The notes: generated by a model not told the origin, from the letters alone. DNA of 64,000 nucleotides from Alkalibacillus filiformis (GCF_030814115.1 NZ_JAUSUP010000003.1:124001-188000); one strand, 5' to 3'; numbered from the stretch's first letter, positions 23,559-33,988 are shown. Program-made: numbers and translations.

Positions 23559-24038
23559 ATGGAAATTAAAGAAAATGGACGCATTTCTGCAAAAACGATG
23601 GCTGTATTGCCACATAAATTTTCGGATGGTGTTTATGGTTCGTATGTCGTGGATACGGACGATGAATTTTACAGCTATTTAACACCGAAACAATTAATGG
23701 ATGATATTTGTAATTATTATGCATGTAGTTTGAAGGGACGACTTGATGGTACTCGAAAAGCTTTTGGTGTGTCACGTAAAGCACCGATTGTCGTGGAAGC
23801 TTCTTCTGGCATGTTTTTTATGCCAACGACTTCGCCGCATTCTAACGAGTGTGCTTGGATTGCTCACAGTTACGTTTTAAAGCTTGAGCGTCTTGCACCG
23901 AAAATGACGCGAATTTATTTTCACGGTGGTAAAACTTTAACGGTCAATTATTCACAAACGTCGTTAACTAACCAGTTAAACCGCACGGCACAATATCGAC
24001 ACTTAGTCATGGAGCGAATTTCAAATTATCAACTTTAA
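23559..24038 (+). CDS. comK: Competence transcription factor ComK
   Basis: ComK is the master activator of DNA-uptake genes. The 159-residue product has family-typical stretches: GSYVVDTDDEFYSYLTPKQLMDDICNYYACSLKGRLDGTRKAFGVSRKAPIVV and MFFMPTTSPHSNECAWIAHSYV. I chose ATG 23559 (MEIKENGR) because GGGAGAG lies upstream; the longer frame to 23529 lacks a site. The C-terminus is shorter than in B. subtilis ComK (192 aa), which may affect the MecA-targeted tail. The location after lcfB and before yhjD agrees with the B. subtilis map. Upstream AT-boxes suggest self-activation. The med gene at 61.4 kb is a known comK activator in Bacillus. Confidence 0.93.
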   Translation: MEIKENGRISAKTMAVLPHKFSDGVYGSYVVDTDDEFYSYLTPKQLMDDICNYYACSLKGRLDGTRKAFGVSRKAPIVVEASSGMFFMPTTSPHSNECAWIAHSYVLKLERLAPKMTRIYFHGGKTLTVNYSQTSLTNQLNRTAQYRHLVMERISNYQL

Positions 24039-24116
24039 ATAACTTTGACACACCCCAACCTAATTGCTAAAATACATCTAATTCTCTGAAAATCGTTAAG
24101 AAGTAGGTGTGTATAG

Positions 24117-25241
24117 ATGTATGATGTTGCGATTATTGGCGCAGGATCGATGGGAATGGCTGCGGGTTTCTATTTAGCAAAGGAAAATCAGCGGGTTGTG
24201 TTAATTGATGCGTTTGATCCGCCGCATAGTGAAGGGTCTCATCATGGAGAGACGCGGTTAATTCGTCATGCTTATGGTGAAGGGGAAAGTTATGTACCGA
24301 TGGCGCTTCGAGCACAGGAGTTGTGGCATGAGCTTGACCGACAAGTTGATGAGAAGTTGTTTGATCCAACGGGTGTGTTAAATATCGGGGACAAGCAATC
24401 TGATTTCGTTAAAAACGTCATAAAAAGTGCTAAAACGCATGGGCTTAATTTAGAGACGTTAACAGCTGATGAAGTAAATGAGCGTTGGGAAGGTTTTCAA
24501 CTTGATAATCATTTAATGGGTTGTTTTGAGCCTGATTCAGGTGTGTTAATGAGTGAACGTTGTATTGGGGCGTATCGTCATTTAGCTTCTAAGGCTGGTG
24601 CTCAGTTTAAGTTTAATGAACAGATTCAAAACCTCGAGACCCGAGACGATGAAGTAACGATTACGTTATCAAATGAAACGATTCAAGCTAAAAAGCTCAT
24701 CGTTTCAGCAGGTAAAGGAACGAATCAAGTGTTGGCACATTTGAATGAACAGTTGCCTTTAAAACCTACGCGTAAAACTTTTTCGTGGTTTGAAGCTGAT
24801 GAGGAACTTTATCATCGTAATCATTTTCCAGGTTGGGCTTATGATGTTGATGGCAAGACGTTTTACGGTTTTCCGAGCATTGAAAACCAAGTTGTGAAGT
24901 TAGGTCGTCATGACAGTGGTTACGTGTTACAAGACCCGATGAATTTAGCGCCTTTTGGTCATTATGAAAATGATCTAGCGGATGTCACGAGTCAAGTTGA
25001 GCGCATCTTTAAAGAACCGATGTCTCATGCTGAAGGTAAAGTATGTACTTATACGAACACACCTGATGGGGACTTTATTATTGATCAGTTGTCTGGACAT
25101 GACCATGTTTATGTCGCGTGTGGCTTTTCAGGACATGGCTTTAAATTTAGTAGTGTCGTTGGTGAAATATTGACGCAATTAACATTGCATGGTCGTACAC
25201 AATTTAATATCGAACCATTTCGTTTAAGTCGGTTTAATTAA
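24117..25241 (+). CDS. Sarcosine oxidase / N-methyl amino acid oxidase family flavoenzyme
   Basis: An FAD-dependent amine oxidase of the monomeric sarcosine oxidase (MSOX)/SolA family, oxidising N-methyl amino acids to aldehyde, amine and H2O2. The dinucleotide-binding motif is GAGSMG at residues 8-13. The conserved SEGSHHGETRLIRHAYGEG follows. Cys310 in GKVCTYTNTPDGDF is in the place of the covalent FAD attachment, and the C-terminal CGFSGHGFKF is intact. The length of 374 is normal. The start ATG has a rather weak site (GTAGGTGTG). The gene is monocistronic with its own terminator. The true substrate could be sarcosine, N-methyltryptophan or another secondary amine. Confidence 0.88.
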   Translation: MYDVAIIGAGSMGMAAGFYLAKENQRVVLIDAFDPPHSEGSHHGETRLIRHAYGEGESYVPMALRAQELWHELDRQVDEKLFDPTGVLNIGDKQSDFVKNVIKSAKTHGLNLETLTADEVNERWEGFQLDNHLMGCFEPDSGVLMSERCIGAYRHLASKAGAQFKFNEQIQNLETRDDEVTITLSNETIQAKKLIVSAGKGTNQVLAHLNEQLPLKPTRKTFSWFEADEELYHRNHFPGWAYDVDGKTFYGFPSIENQVVKLGRHDSGYVLQDPMNLAPFGHYENDLADVTSQVERIFKEPMSHAEGKVCTYTNTPDGDFIIDQLSGHDHVYVACGFSGHGFKFSSVVGEILTQLTLHGRTQFNIEPFRLSRFN

Positions 25242-25270
25242 GGCAACGGCATTGTCCGTTGCCTTTTTCT
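25241..25270. terminator. Terminator between the oxidase gene and yhjD
   Basis: AGGCAACGG / CCGTTGCCT, a 6-base loop and a T run. It lies between two convergent genes and touches the yhjD stop codon. Confidence 0.85.
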
Positions 25271-25658
25271 ATGCAAAATCCGGTGCTGGCTTCGTCGTTT
25301 CGGTTGTAATGTCATACATGAGTTCATTTAAAATGTGCTCGACTTTTTTGCGAATAGCTGGGTTGAAGTAGCGTCGTTCTTCTTCGTAGCCGCGTGCTAG
25401 AAATAGGTACGTTGAGAATGTGTCATTCTTCTGGATGAAGACGACATCCATTTTCTTCTGATCCATCGTTTTGCGAAGGCCGCGTCGTTCGGTTCTTGCT
25501 TGGTGAATCATACGGCGTAGTAGTTCTAAATATGGTTCTTTTATTTTAAATGATCCGTTTTCGACCGTTTTTATATCTTGTTCTAAGACGACGATCGCCA
25601 TGGATAAGAATAAAAATCGTGATGCCATTTGTCCTTCCTCGTCACTTAAGTAAGGCAT
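25269..25658 (-). CDS. yhjD: YhjD-like protein
   Basis: A 129-residue, mostly helical cytosolic protein beginning MPYLSDEEGQMASRFLFLSMAIVVLEQDI. I recognise the YhjD family of Bacillus, a sporulation-associated protein of unknown function in B. subtilis. The start at 25658 follows CGGAGGGATC; the longer frame to 25754 has no site. The place between comK and yhjE fits the B. subtilis order. The middle is basic (RRMIHQARTERRGLRKTMDQKKM), the end acidic. Family call from sequence pattern and position together. Confidence 0.8.
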   Translation of the reverse strand: MPYLSDEEGQMASRFLFLSMAIVVLEQDIKTVENGSFKIKEPYLELLRRMIHQARTERRGLRKTMDQKKMDVVFIQKNDTFSTYLFLARGYEEERRYFNPAIRKKVEHILNELMYDITTETTKPAPDFA

Positions 25659-25826
25659 GATGATCCCTCCGTCATATGTTAATCGAACATCTGTTCTATT
25701 ATTGTATGATAAAAACGAAAAAATATCAAACACTAATTGTAATTGATGTGTCATTGTAAAAAAGTAGGCAAAAGGCTAATTTTTTTATAAAATGGAGTTA
25801 GAGACACAGGATGGGAGAAAGAGACC

Positions 25827-26471
25827 ATGAATGAAGAATCCAATTTAGAAGAACTACACGACCTCATATCAGATTCAGTCATAGGTAATTTCATCATTCA
25901 ATTGTTAGAGTTCTATGGTAGTTTCGGGCCTTTGCCGGGGATTTTACTACCATTTATTGAAGCATTTATCCCGATTTTGCCGATTATCGTCTTTATTTTG
26001 GCAAATTCGATTGTCTATGGGCTCGTCATGGGCTTTTTATATTCTTGGATCGGAAGTTTAGCAGGAGCAATTCTTGTCTTTGTTTTAGTCCGTAAAAGTG
26101 AACGATTTCGTTGGGTGAGGCGGATTAAGTATCAACGCCATATTCAGAAGATCACGTCGTTTTTTGATCGTCGTGGATTTGGTCCGTTGTTTTTACTGTT
26201 ATGCTTTCCATTTTCACCATCAGCGTTGTTAAATGTTGTAGCAGCATTTACGAAAATGTCGATTCAGCAGGTGATTTTAGCTTTGGCATTAGGTAAAGCA
26301 GTTATGATATTTTCCGTGTCGTATGTCGGGGATAGTATTACATCATTTGCAGAGGATCCTATAAGAACGATTATCGTCGGGGTAGCGATTGGGCTGTTTT
26401 GGTTTGTCGGTAAGTTTATTGAACAGCGAATTAAGACGACAGCCGATCGTGAAGACGGTCAACCATATTAA
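25827..26471 (+). CDS. yhjE: TVP38/TMEM64 (DedA-like) membrane protein YhjE
   Basis: A 214-residue membrane protein of the VTT/DedA-related family with about five helices. The diagnostic part is FYGSFGPLPGILLPFIEAFIPILPIIVFILANSIVYG with a re-entrant loop, then the cytoplasmic FFDRRGFGPLFLLLCFPFSPSALLNVVAAFT. Members handle lipid translocation or scrambling. GGGAGAAAGAG precedes the ATG. The position after yhjD and before addB matches B. subtilis yhjE in general order. No defect. Confidence 0.85.
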   Translation: MNEESNLEELHDLISDSVIGNFIIQLLEFYGSFGPLPGILLPFIEAFIPILPIIVFILANSIVYGLVMGFLYSWIGSLAGAILVFVLVRKSERFRWVRRIKYQRHIQKITSFFDRRGFGPLFLLLCFPFSPSALLNVVAAFTKMSIQQVILALALGKAVMIFSVSYVGDSITSFAEDPIRTIIVGVAIGLFWFVGKFIEQRIKTTADREDGQPY

Positions 26472-26485
26472 AAGGGGGAGCGCAT

Positions 26486-29400
26486 GTGGGATTACAGTTT
26501 ATTTTAGGACGAGCTGGAGCAGAAATTGGCTCGTACTGTTTAGAAGAGATTGAACGTGAATTAAAAGAAGACCCAAAAGGTGATCCGATTTTTTATATCG
26601 TGCCAGACCAAATGGCGTTCCAACAAGAATATGATTTATTACGAAAAAGTGATTTAGCAGGTTCGATACGTGCTCAAGTGTTTAGTTTTTCGCGTTTAGC
26701 GTGGTATGTGTTTCAAGAAGTTGGTGGTGGGACGAAGCCGTTTATTACGTCAACGGGTATTCAAATGTTGCTGCGCAAAATTGCTGAAGAGCATCAAGAG
26801 TCATTCGATGCGTTTCAAAAGGCGATGGATAAGCAAGGGTTTATCGATCAGCTTGAGACGATGATTACTGAGCTTAAGCGTTATCGCGTCACACCTGAGA
26901 CGCTTCAAAGTGTGCTTGCTGAATTGAATCAGTTCGAACATTTAACACCAAATGAAGTGGCGTTAAAACATAAATTAGAAGATTTGGCGATGATTTATGA
27001 AAAGTTAGATCAACAGTTAAAAGGGCATTACGTTGATAGTGAAGACCAACTGAATATGCTTGTTGAAAAGCTTGCTGAAACGAATGTGTTAAAAGACGCG
27101 ACGATTTACATAGACGGTTTCCACCGCTTTACGCCACAAGAGTATTACGTGATTGAATCACTTATGCGTTATGCGAAAGATGTAAAGATCGCACTCGTCT
27201 ATGACGGTCGTGGTCAAGGGTTAGGCGAGTTAGACTTATTTTACCAGACGAAGACGACGTATGAGACGTTAGAAGAGATCGCACAGACGTTTCAAATAAA
27301 AGTTAATGAGCCGGTTAAATTGTATCCAGATGAGCGTAGATTCAAAGACAATCAAGCGTTTCAACATTTAGAGCGTGAGTTTGGAAGGCAGCCAACACCA
27401 AAGTATGAAGGAAATGCACCGATTAAGCTCGTTGAAGCAGTCCATCCGCGTGCAGAAGTAGAAGGGATGGCACAAGAGATTGTCCGCCTAACACGAGAAG
27501 AAGGCTATCGTTATCGTGATTTAGCCATATTAATTCGTGAAGATAATACATATCATGATTTAATTGAAACGATTTTTAAAGATTATGAGATTCCAGTGTT
27601 CTTAGATGAAAAGAAGACGATGTTAAATCACCCGTTTATTGAACTTATTCGAACGGGTCTAGAAGTCGTGGAGCGAAGTTGGCGTTATGATGCGCTGTTT
27701 CGTTTGCTTAAGACTGGGTTTGTGAAGCCGACTGATGAACAATACCCGCTTACGGCTGATGCGATTGACCTTTTAGAAAACTATTGCTTAGAGTATGGCA
27801 TTCGTACACGCGATCAATGGTTAAGTAATAAAGAGTGGACGTATCAACGGTTGTTTGGCCTTGATTTCCGTAAACAGACAGATGAAGAGTTAGCGATGCA
27901 AAAACAAATTAATGCGTACCGTAAGCAAGTCGTCGATGCTTTAGAATCATTTGACCAAAGCGTCCGTGAATCGGAAACCGTAGAAGCTAGACTGCAAGCG
28001 GTTTTTGCGTGGTTAGAGCATTTAAATGCGCCTGAAACGTTAGAAACGCTTCGTGATGAGTTTGATGAACAAGGCGAAGTTGAGGTTGCGCGTGAACAAG
28101 AACAAGCGTGGCAAGCAGTCATGCAGCTGTTTGATGAAATGGTCGACATGCTTGGTGAAGAAGAATTTTCGTTTAAATTGTTCCGAGAAGTAATTGAAGC
28201 TGGTTTTGAAACGTTGAAATTCTCGCATGTGCCACCAACAATCGATCACGTGATTGTCGGTAATGTGGAGCGTTCGCGTATTGCCAATGTAAAGGTGTGT
28301 TTTATTTTAGGGGTCAATGATGGTGTTTACCCGATGAAGCCACCGAGTGAAGGATTAGTCACTGATGATGAGCGTGAGTGGCTTGAGTCTAAAGGAATGA
28401 TGCTTGCTGATCAAGCTGAGCGTGTCTTATTAGATGATCGTTTTTACATGTATTTAGCGTTTACGCTTGCAAGTGACAAGATGTGGGTGAGCTATCCGTT
28501 AAGTGATGAAGAAGGTAAGCAAAAGATGCCGGCTTCGATTGTGAAGCAGTTAAAAGAGATGTATACGGATTTAGATGAGAAGTTTTTACTCGATGATGAA
28601 GATGACGAAGACCCGATGCGTTTTATTACGAATCCAGTGAAGGCGCGTGCCATTTTAACAGCGGAGTTATCGAAGTATTTACGTGGTTATCCGACACATA
28701 GCGTGTATTGGGATACGCTTCATTGGTTTATGAATGAAGAGTCTAAAAAAGGACAAGCGCAGACGGTGTTAAGCAGTTTGTTTTACCGAAATGAGCCGCA
28801 AAGCTTACAAGATGATACAGCTAGTCAATTGTTTGACCAGACGATGCGCTCAAGTGTGTCGCGTTTAGAGACATATCACCAATGTGCTTATCATTACTTT
28901 GCGAAATATACGTTAGGCTTACAAGAGCGTAATTTATATAAATTAGAAGCACCTGACATTGGTCAGCTGTTCCATGAGTCGCTTCGTTATATTACAGAAT
29001 GGGTATTTGAAGACGGTAAGGCGTTTTTCGAACTAACAAGCGATGACATTTTAAAATATGCAAGACGTGCAGTCGAGCAGTTAGCGCCGATGTTACAGCA
29101 CCAAATTTTATTTAGTTCTAATCGTTATCAATACATTTTACGCAAGCTAAAACAAGTGATTATTCGGGCGACGACAGTACTGGCTAAACAATCGAAGCAT
29201 ACGGATTTTGCGCCAGCTGGTATTGAAATTGGCTTTGGTAAAAGAGAGAAGCTTCCGCCGTTGCAGCTTGATTTAATGAACGGTTATAAACTTGAATTAA
29301 GCGGACGTGTAGACCGTGTCGACCAAACGGAAATTGATGATCGTTTGTTCTTACGTATTATTGATTATAAGTCAAGTAAGAAGGATTTAAGTTTAGTCGA

Positions 29401-29980
29401 TGTGTATTACGGTCTAGCGCTTCAAATGTTAACGTATTTAGATGTTGTATTAACGTATTCCGATCGATGGTTAGGCAAACAAGCCGACCCTGCTGGTGTG
29501 CTTTACTTCCACGTGCACAATCCGACGTTAAACAATACAGGGTTAAAATCACTCGATGATGATGCAGTTGAAGAAGCGTTGTTTAAAGAATACAAGATGA
29601 ATGGTTTGTTATTAGAAGATGAGCGCATTGCTGAAGCGATGGACCGCTCATTAGAACAAGGCTCCTCGAAAATCGCGCCATTTGGTGTGAAGAAAGATGG
29701 TTCGTTTGATAGTCGTTCGAAAACGGTCGATGAAGATCTGTTTAAGCGAATGAATCAGTACGTTCGCGGCATGATGCGCCAAGCAGGTAACGAAATTGTT
29801 AGCGGTGAAGTGAAGCTTGATCCCATTCAAAAGAAAGACCACGTTGCGTGTACGTTTTGTCCGTACAAATCAGTCTGTCAATTCGACCCGTCACTCGAAG
29901 AAAATGAATTCGAACGGTTAAAAGAAGAAAAAGATGAAACGATTTTAGAGAAAATGGTTCAACGAGAGGGGGAGAAGTAA
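26486..29980 (+). CDS. addB: ATP-dependent nuclease subunit B AddB
   Basis: AddB pairs with AddA to process double-strand breaks for recombination and recognises Chi. The 1164-residue length is right. It has the degenerate N-terminal nucleotide-binding site (GRAGAEIGSY in place of a full Walker A), the UvrD-like fold and a C-terminal RecB-family nuclease domain: GRVDRVD ... LRIIDYKSSKKDLSL. The iron-sulphur cysteines are in YHQCAYH (about residue 800) and CTFCPYKSVCQF near the end. It starts with GTG 26486 after GGGGGAG. addA follows with no gap, so the genes are translationally coupled. No inactivating change was seen. Confidence 0.95.
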   Translation: MGLQFILGRAGAEIGSYCLEEIERELKEDPKGDPIFYIVPDQMAFQQEYDLLRKSDLAGSIRAQVFSFSRLAWYVFQEVGGGTKPFITSTGIQMLLRKIAEEHQESFDAFQKAMDKQGFIDQLETMITELKRYRVTPETLQSVLAELNQFEHLTPNEVALKHKLEDLAMIYEKLDQQLKGHYVDSEDQLNMLVEKLAETNVLKDATIYIDGFHRFTPQEYYVIESLMRYAKDVKIALVYDGRGQGLGELDLFYQTKTTYETLEEIAQTFQIKVNEPVKLYPDERRFKDNQAFQHLEREFGRQPTPKYEGNAPIKLVEAVHPRAEVEGMAQEIVRLTREEGYRYRDLAILIREDNTYHDLIETIFKDYEIPVFLDEKKTMLNHPFIELIRTGLEVVERSWRYDALFRLLKTGFVKPTDEQYPLTADAIDLLENYCLEYGIRTRDQWLSNKEWTYQRLFGLDFRKQTDEELAMQKQINAYRKQVVDALESFDQSVRESETVEARLQAVFAWLEHLNAPETLETLRDEFDEQGEVEVAREQEQAWQAVMQLFDEMVDMLGEEEFSFKLFREVIEAGFETLKFSHVPPTIDHVIVGNVERSRIANVKVCFILGVNDGVYPMKPPSEGLVTDDEREWLESKGMMLADQAERVLLDDRFYMYLAFTLASDKMWVSYPLSDEEGKQKMPASIVKQLKEMYTDLDEKFLLDDEDDEDPMRFITNPVKARAILTAELSKYLRGYPTHSVYWDTLHWFMNEESKKGQAQTVLSSLFYRNEPQSLQDDTASQLFDQTMRSSVSRLETYHQCAYHYFAKYTLGLQERNLYKLEAPDIGQLFHESLRYITEWVFEDGKAFFELTSDDILKYARRAVEQLAPMLQHQILFSSNRYQYILRKLKQVIIRATTVLAKQSKHTDFAPAGIEIGFGKREKLPPLQLDLMNGYKLELSGRVDRVDQTEIDDRLFLRIIDYKSSKKDLSLVDVYYGLALQMLTYLDVVLTYSDRWLGKQADPAGVLYFHVHNPTLNNTGLKSLDDDAVEEALFKEYKMNGLLLEDERIAEAMDRSLEQGSSKIAPFGVKKDGSFDSRSKTVDEDLFKRMNQYVRGMMRQAGNEIVSGEVKLDPIQKKDHVACTFCPYKSVCQFDPSLEENEFERLKEEKDETILEKMVQREGEK

Positions 29981-32900
29981 ATGAAATGGACTGACGAACA
30001 AGCCTCAGCGATCTATGAAGCTGGGAAGGATATACTCGTCTCAGCTGCAGCCGGTTCTGGTAAGACGGCCGTTTTAGTCGAACGCATTATTCAGAAGATG
30101 TTAGATGAACACGATCCTTTTAACATTGATGAAATGTTAGTCGCGACATTTACGAATGCGGCTGCTCAAGAGATGAAGAACCGTGTCGGCCAAGCGCTAG
30201 AAAAAGCATTAGAAGATAATCCAGAATCTCACCATTTGAAAAAACAAATCGCACTACTACAACGTGCGAACATTTCAACACTTCACTCCTTTTGTATGAA
30301 CGTTGTCAGGAAATATAGTTACCAGCTTGATTTAGACCCGAGCTTTCGTATTTTAGATCAAGTGGAATCGGAAATGTTGAAAAAGGACGTCATCCAAGAA
30401 GTATTTGAAGAGTGGTACGGCAAAGAAGGATACGAGCAAGAGAAGTTTTTCCGTTTCGTTGATAGTTTTTCAAACGACCGTAATGATGAGCAAGTAGAAG
30501 AGTTAGTGTTAAAGGTTCATGAGTTTGCGCTGCAAAACCCGAAACCATTTGAATGGTTGGATGCATTGGTCGCGATGTATGACGTTGATGAAGAAGCACC
30601 TCTTGATGAGCTAAGATGGATGCCTTATGCGAAAGCAGATATTAAAGAAGTGTTAGAAGCGGCGATGTTTGATGTGAATCAAGCGTTAGATGTCGCACAA
30701 GACGTAGACGGGCCTGCCCATTACGTTGAAGCGTTAGAACAAGACAAAGAGCAAATCCAGCTAGTCATAGCAGCTGTTGGTGGACCGTGGAGTAATATGC
30801 GTGATCAAGTGTTAGCCAATAAAAAGTTCGCCACTCTTTCGCGTAAAAAATACGAATGCGACCCTGAGTTGCAAAAACAAGTGAAATCAATTCGTGAGCG
30901 TTACAAAAAGAAATTTACCGATATGGCAGAGCGGTGGTTTAACCGTGACCCAGCTTCGTTTGTGAAAGATTTACGCAAATTGGTGCCACACGTTGAGCAA
31001 CTTGTAGCTGTTGTGAAAGAGTTCCATTCGAAGCTAGAAGCGGAAAAGCGTGAACAAGGCGCTTTAGAGTTCGCGGACTTAGAACATTATAGCTTAGATG
31101 TTTTGTTAGCTGAAGAAGCGACGATGGATGATTTGAAACCGTCTGATGTTGCCAAACAGTATCAAAATCAATTCCGCGAAGTGTTGATTGATGAATATCA
31201 AGATACAAACTTAGTACAAGAGACGATTTTGCAGTTGTTAACCGGTGATGAACAAGCTGGTCATTTATTTATGGTTGGTGATGTGAAACAAAGTATTTAC
31301 GGTTTCCGCCATGCTGAGCCGAGCTTGTTTATGACGAAGTATAAACAGTTCCAAGATGAAGCAGAACCGAGCATGCGTATTGATTTAGCACAGAATTTCC
31401 GTAGTCGTCATGAAGTGTTAGCGAGTACGAACTACATTTTCCGTCAATTGTTAGATGAACAAGTTGGCGAAATGGAGTATGAAAAAGATGCTGAATTAAT
31501 TTATAGTAATCAAATTTATGAGACGTTAACCGATTCAGATGTCGATACAGAACTTCACATTTTATCGCGTGAAGAGGAAGAAGAGCCAGATGAAAGTGAT
31601 GAGTGGAAGTATTTAGAGAAAGCGCAAATTGAAGCGCGCGCCTATGCGAAGAAGATCCAATCTTGGGTTGGAACTGATGACAATGAGCCGATGTATATCA
31701 TCGATAAAGAGACAGAGCGACCACGTCCAGTGCGTTATTCTGACATTGTTATTTTAATGCGTTCAAAAACGTGGTTTGGCACGGTCGTTGAGGAGTTAAA
31801 ACAACTTGGCATTCCGATTTACGCCGATCTATCAGCCGGTTATTTAGAAGCGATTGAAGTTCAAGTGATGTTAAATGTGTTAAAGACAATCGATAATCCG
31901 AAACAAGATATTCCGCTTGCGAGTGTCTTGAAGTCGCCAATCGTTGGCTTAAATGAAGATGAGTTAGCACAAATCCGTTTACACGGCCGTAAAGAAAGCT
32001 TTGACGTTGCGGTGAAAAATTACATGAAATCAGGTGAAAATGCTGACTTAATGAGACGTTTAGAGCGATTTTTCTCTATGTTTGAACAGTGGCGAAAGCA
32101 AGCGAAGTACGGCGCGTTGTCTGATTTAATTTGGCAAATTTATCGTGAGACGGGTTATTACGAATTCGTTGGTGGCACTCCTGGTGGTAAACAACGTCAA
32201 GCGAATTTACGCGCATTGTATGACCGAGCGCGTAGTTATGAGCGTTCGTCGTATCGCGGTTTGTTCCGTTTCTTACGTTTTATTGAGAAGATGGAAGAGC
32301 GTGGCGATGATTTAGCGGCAGCACGTGCATTAGGTGAACAAGAAGATGTCGTTCGCCTCATGTCGATCCATACGAGTAAAGGTCTTGAATTTCCGTTAGT
32401 CATTTTAGGGGCAGCAGATAAAGACTTTAATACACAAGATTATAAAAAGCGATACTTACTGCATAAAGATTTAGGTTTCGGCGCGAAGTATATGGACGTT
32501 GACAACCGGATTATGTATAAAACATTTCCGTTTGAAGCGATGACGGTTGCGATGAAGCGAGAAATGTTAGCTGAAGAGATGCGTGTTTTATACGTTGCCT
32601 TAACCCGTGCGAAAGAGAAGCTCGTCGTTATGGGAACGGTTAATGACTACAGCAAACGTGTGCAAAAGTGGCTTGAAGTAGGCGCGCATCAATATTGGGT
32701 GTTGCCCGCTCACATGCGTAGCGATCAAGCGAATTATATGAATTGGATTGGCATGTCGCTAGTCCGACACGAAATGGCTGATGCACTACATGAAGGAGCA
32801 GTGCCAGCGCAAGTACCTGAGTCGATTCGTCGTGATGATTCAAAATGGAACGTCGTCGTGGATCATGCTAGGGAATATGAAAATCCGGAGTTTATTACTG

Positions 32901-33700
32901 TTCAGCGTAACGACACGTTAGAACGAGCGATTAAAGAGTGGGATGTTAGTCAAATTCAAGATAAAACAGAACAGTTTGATGAAGTCGACCACCGTTTAAC
33001 TTATCGATATGAATATCCAAGCAGTCAGTCCCATCGTGCTAAGCAGACGGTTACTGAGTTAAAACGAATACGCCAAGAGGAAGATGAATATAGTGCGACT
33101 GATTTCTTACGCAAACAAATGAAATCATCATTAAAACGCCCGCGCTTTATGCAACAAGATGTTAAAACGTTAACGAAAGCTGAAATTGGTAGCGCAATGC
33201 ACGCTGTCATGCAGCATTTACCGTTTGATCGAGATTGGGATCAAGCTAGTTTGGAAGAATTTGTATCAGGTCTTGTATTTAAAGAAATATTGACCGATGA
33301 AGAAGCTGAAGTCATTGATTATGATGCAATCTTACATTTGTTTGATACGAAAGCAGGTCAGTTGTTAAATGTAGCAGAAGACGTTAGACGTGAACTGCCA
33401 TTTACAATGGAGTTAAAAGTGAAAGAAGTATACCCTGATTGGCAAGATGATACGAATGAAAGTGTGCTGATTCAAGGTGTCATCGACTGTTTAATGAATG
33501 TTGAAGGAAAGTGGTATTTAGTTGATTATAAAACCGATACAATCGTCGGTGACGTTAATGATAAGCAAGTTGATCGATTGGCAAACCGATATGAAGTTCA
33601 AGTCGACTTATACCGTCGAGCAGTCGAGTCGATTTGGGGTGTAGAATTATCAGGCGTTTACTTATACTTCTTTGACCGAGCATTAGTGATTGAAATGTAA
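29981..33700 (+). CDS. addA: ATP-dependent helicase/nuclease subunit A AddA
   Basis: AddA is the motor and 3'-strand nuclease of the AddAB break-resection complex. The UvrD-type helicase motifs are all visible: Walker A AAAGSGKTAVLVERI (residues 21-35), motif II LIDEYQDTN, motif III GDVKQSIYGFR, motif V MSIHTSKGLEFPLV and motif VI LYVALTRAKEKL. The C-terminal RecB nuclease domain has GVIDCLMNVEGKWYLVDYKTD. Length (1239 aa) is standard. The ATG follows the addB stop immediately, with GAGGGGGAG inside the addB end. Unlike in B. subtilis, sbcD/sbcC do not follow. Sequence intact throughout. Confidence 0.96.
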   Translation: MKWTDEQASAIYEAGKDILVSAAAGSGKTAVLVERIIQKMLDEHDPFNIDEMLVATFTNAAAQEMKNRVGQALEKALEDNPESHHLKKQIALLQRANISTLHSFCMNVVRKYSYQLDLDPSFRILDQVESEMLKKDVIQEVFEEWYGKEGYEQEKFFRFVDSFSNDRNDEQVEELVLKVHEFALQNPKPFEWLDALVAMYDVDEEAPLDELRWMPYAKADIKEVLEAAMFDVNQALDVAQDVDGPAHYVEALEQDKEQIQLVIAAVGGPWSNMRDQVLANKKFATLSRKKYECDPELQKQVKSIRERYKKKFTDMAERWFNRDPASFVKDLRKLVPHVEQLVAVVKEFHSKLEAEKREQGALEFADLEHYSLDVLLAEEATMDDLKPSDVAKQYQNQFREVLIDEYQDTNLVQETILQLLTGDEQAGHLFMVGDVKQSIYGFRHAEPSLFMTKYKQFQDEAEPSMRIDLAQNFRSRHEVLASTNYIFRQLLDEQVGEMEYEKDAELIYSNQIYETLTDSDVDTELHILSREEEEEPDESDEWKYLEKAQIEARAYAKKIQSWVGTDDNEPMYIIDKETERPRPVRYSDIVILMRSKTWFGTVVEELKQLGIPIYADLSAGYLEAIEVQVMLNVLKTIDNPKQDIPLASVLKSPIVGLNEDELAQIRLHGRKESFDVAVKNYMKSGENADLMRRLERFFSMFEQWRKQAKYGALSDLIWQIYRETGYYEFVGGTPGGKQRQANLRALYDRARSYERSSYRGLFRFLRFIEKMEERGDDLAAARALGEQEDVVRLMSIHTSKGLEFPLVILGAADKDFNTQDYKKRYLLHKDLGFGAKYMDVDNRIMYKTFPFEAMTVAMKREMLAEEMRVLYVALTRAKEKLVVMGTVNDYSKRVQKWLEVGAHQYWVLPAHMRSDQANYMNWIGMSLVRHEMADALHEGAVPAQVPESIRRDDSKWNVVVDHAREYENPEFITVQRNDTLERAIKEWDVSQIQDKTEQFDEVDHRLTYRYEYPSSQSHRAKQTVTELKRIRQEEDEYSATDFLRKQMKSSLKRPRFMQQDVKTLTKAEIGSAMHAVMQHLPFDRDWDQASLEEFVSGLVFKEILTDEEAEVIDYDAILHLFDTKAGQLLNVAEDVRRELPFTMELKVKEVYPDWQDDTNESVLIQGVIDCLMNVEGKWYLVDYKTDTIVGDVNDKQVDRLANRYEVQVDLYRRAVESIWGVELSGVYLYFFDRALVIEM

Positions 33701-33763
33701 AGCTTATCGCCATGATTATGGCGATGAGCCCAATTTCCATTAGGGATGAAGGGGAATGATGTT

Positions 33764-33988
33764 GTGAAAAATTGGCTTAGTACAATGGGACATGTTATTC
33801 GACGAATCAATTGGAAGATGGTGTTTTTGATCATTGCTGGTGCGGTTTCAATAACGATTATTGCGATTGTGGCTATTTTCGGTGTATTGCTTTTTTTAGA
33901 ACATTTTGATGGTCGTGAGCCAGAAACTATACAAAACTTTAACAAGGGTATTATTATGAAAGACGTATGGTTTCATAGTTCAGTTTAG
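33764..33988 (+). CDS. Small single-helix membrane protein, unknown
   Basis: A 74-residue protein with one strong membrane helix (MVFLIIAGAVSITIIAIVAIFGVLLFLEHF) after a basic head (VKNWLSTMGHVIRRINWK), so the N-terminus faces the cytoplasm and a short acidic tail lies outside. I prefer GTG 33764 because AAGGGG lies nine bases upstream; an ATG at 33746 would be possible. It lies 63 bp after addA and could be read from it. The head-plus-helix looks like the beginning of a transglycosylase or other membrane enzyme, but the ORF ends after 74 codons. No family recognised. Confidence 0.5.
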   Translation: MKNWLSTMGHVIRRINWKMVFLIIAGAVSITIIAIVAIFGVLLFLEHFDGREPETIQNFNKGIIMKDVWFHSSV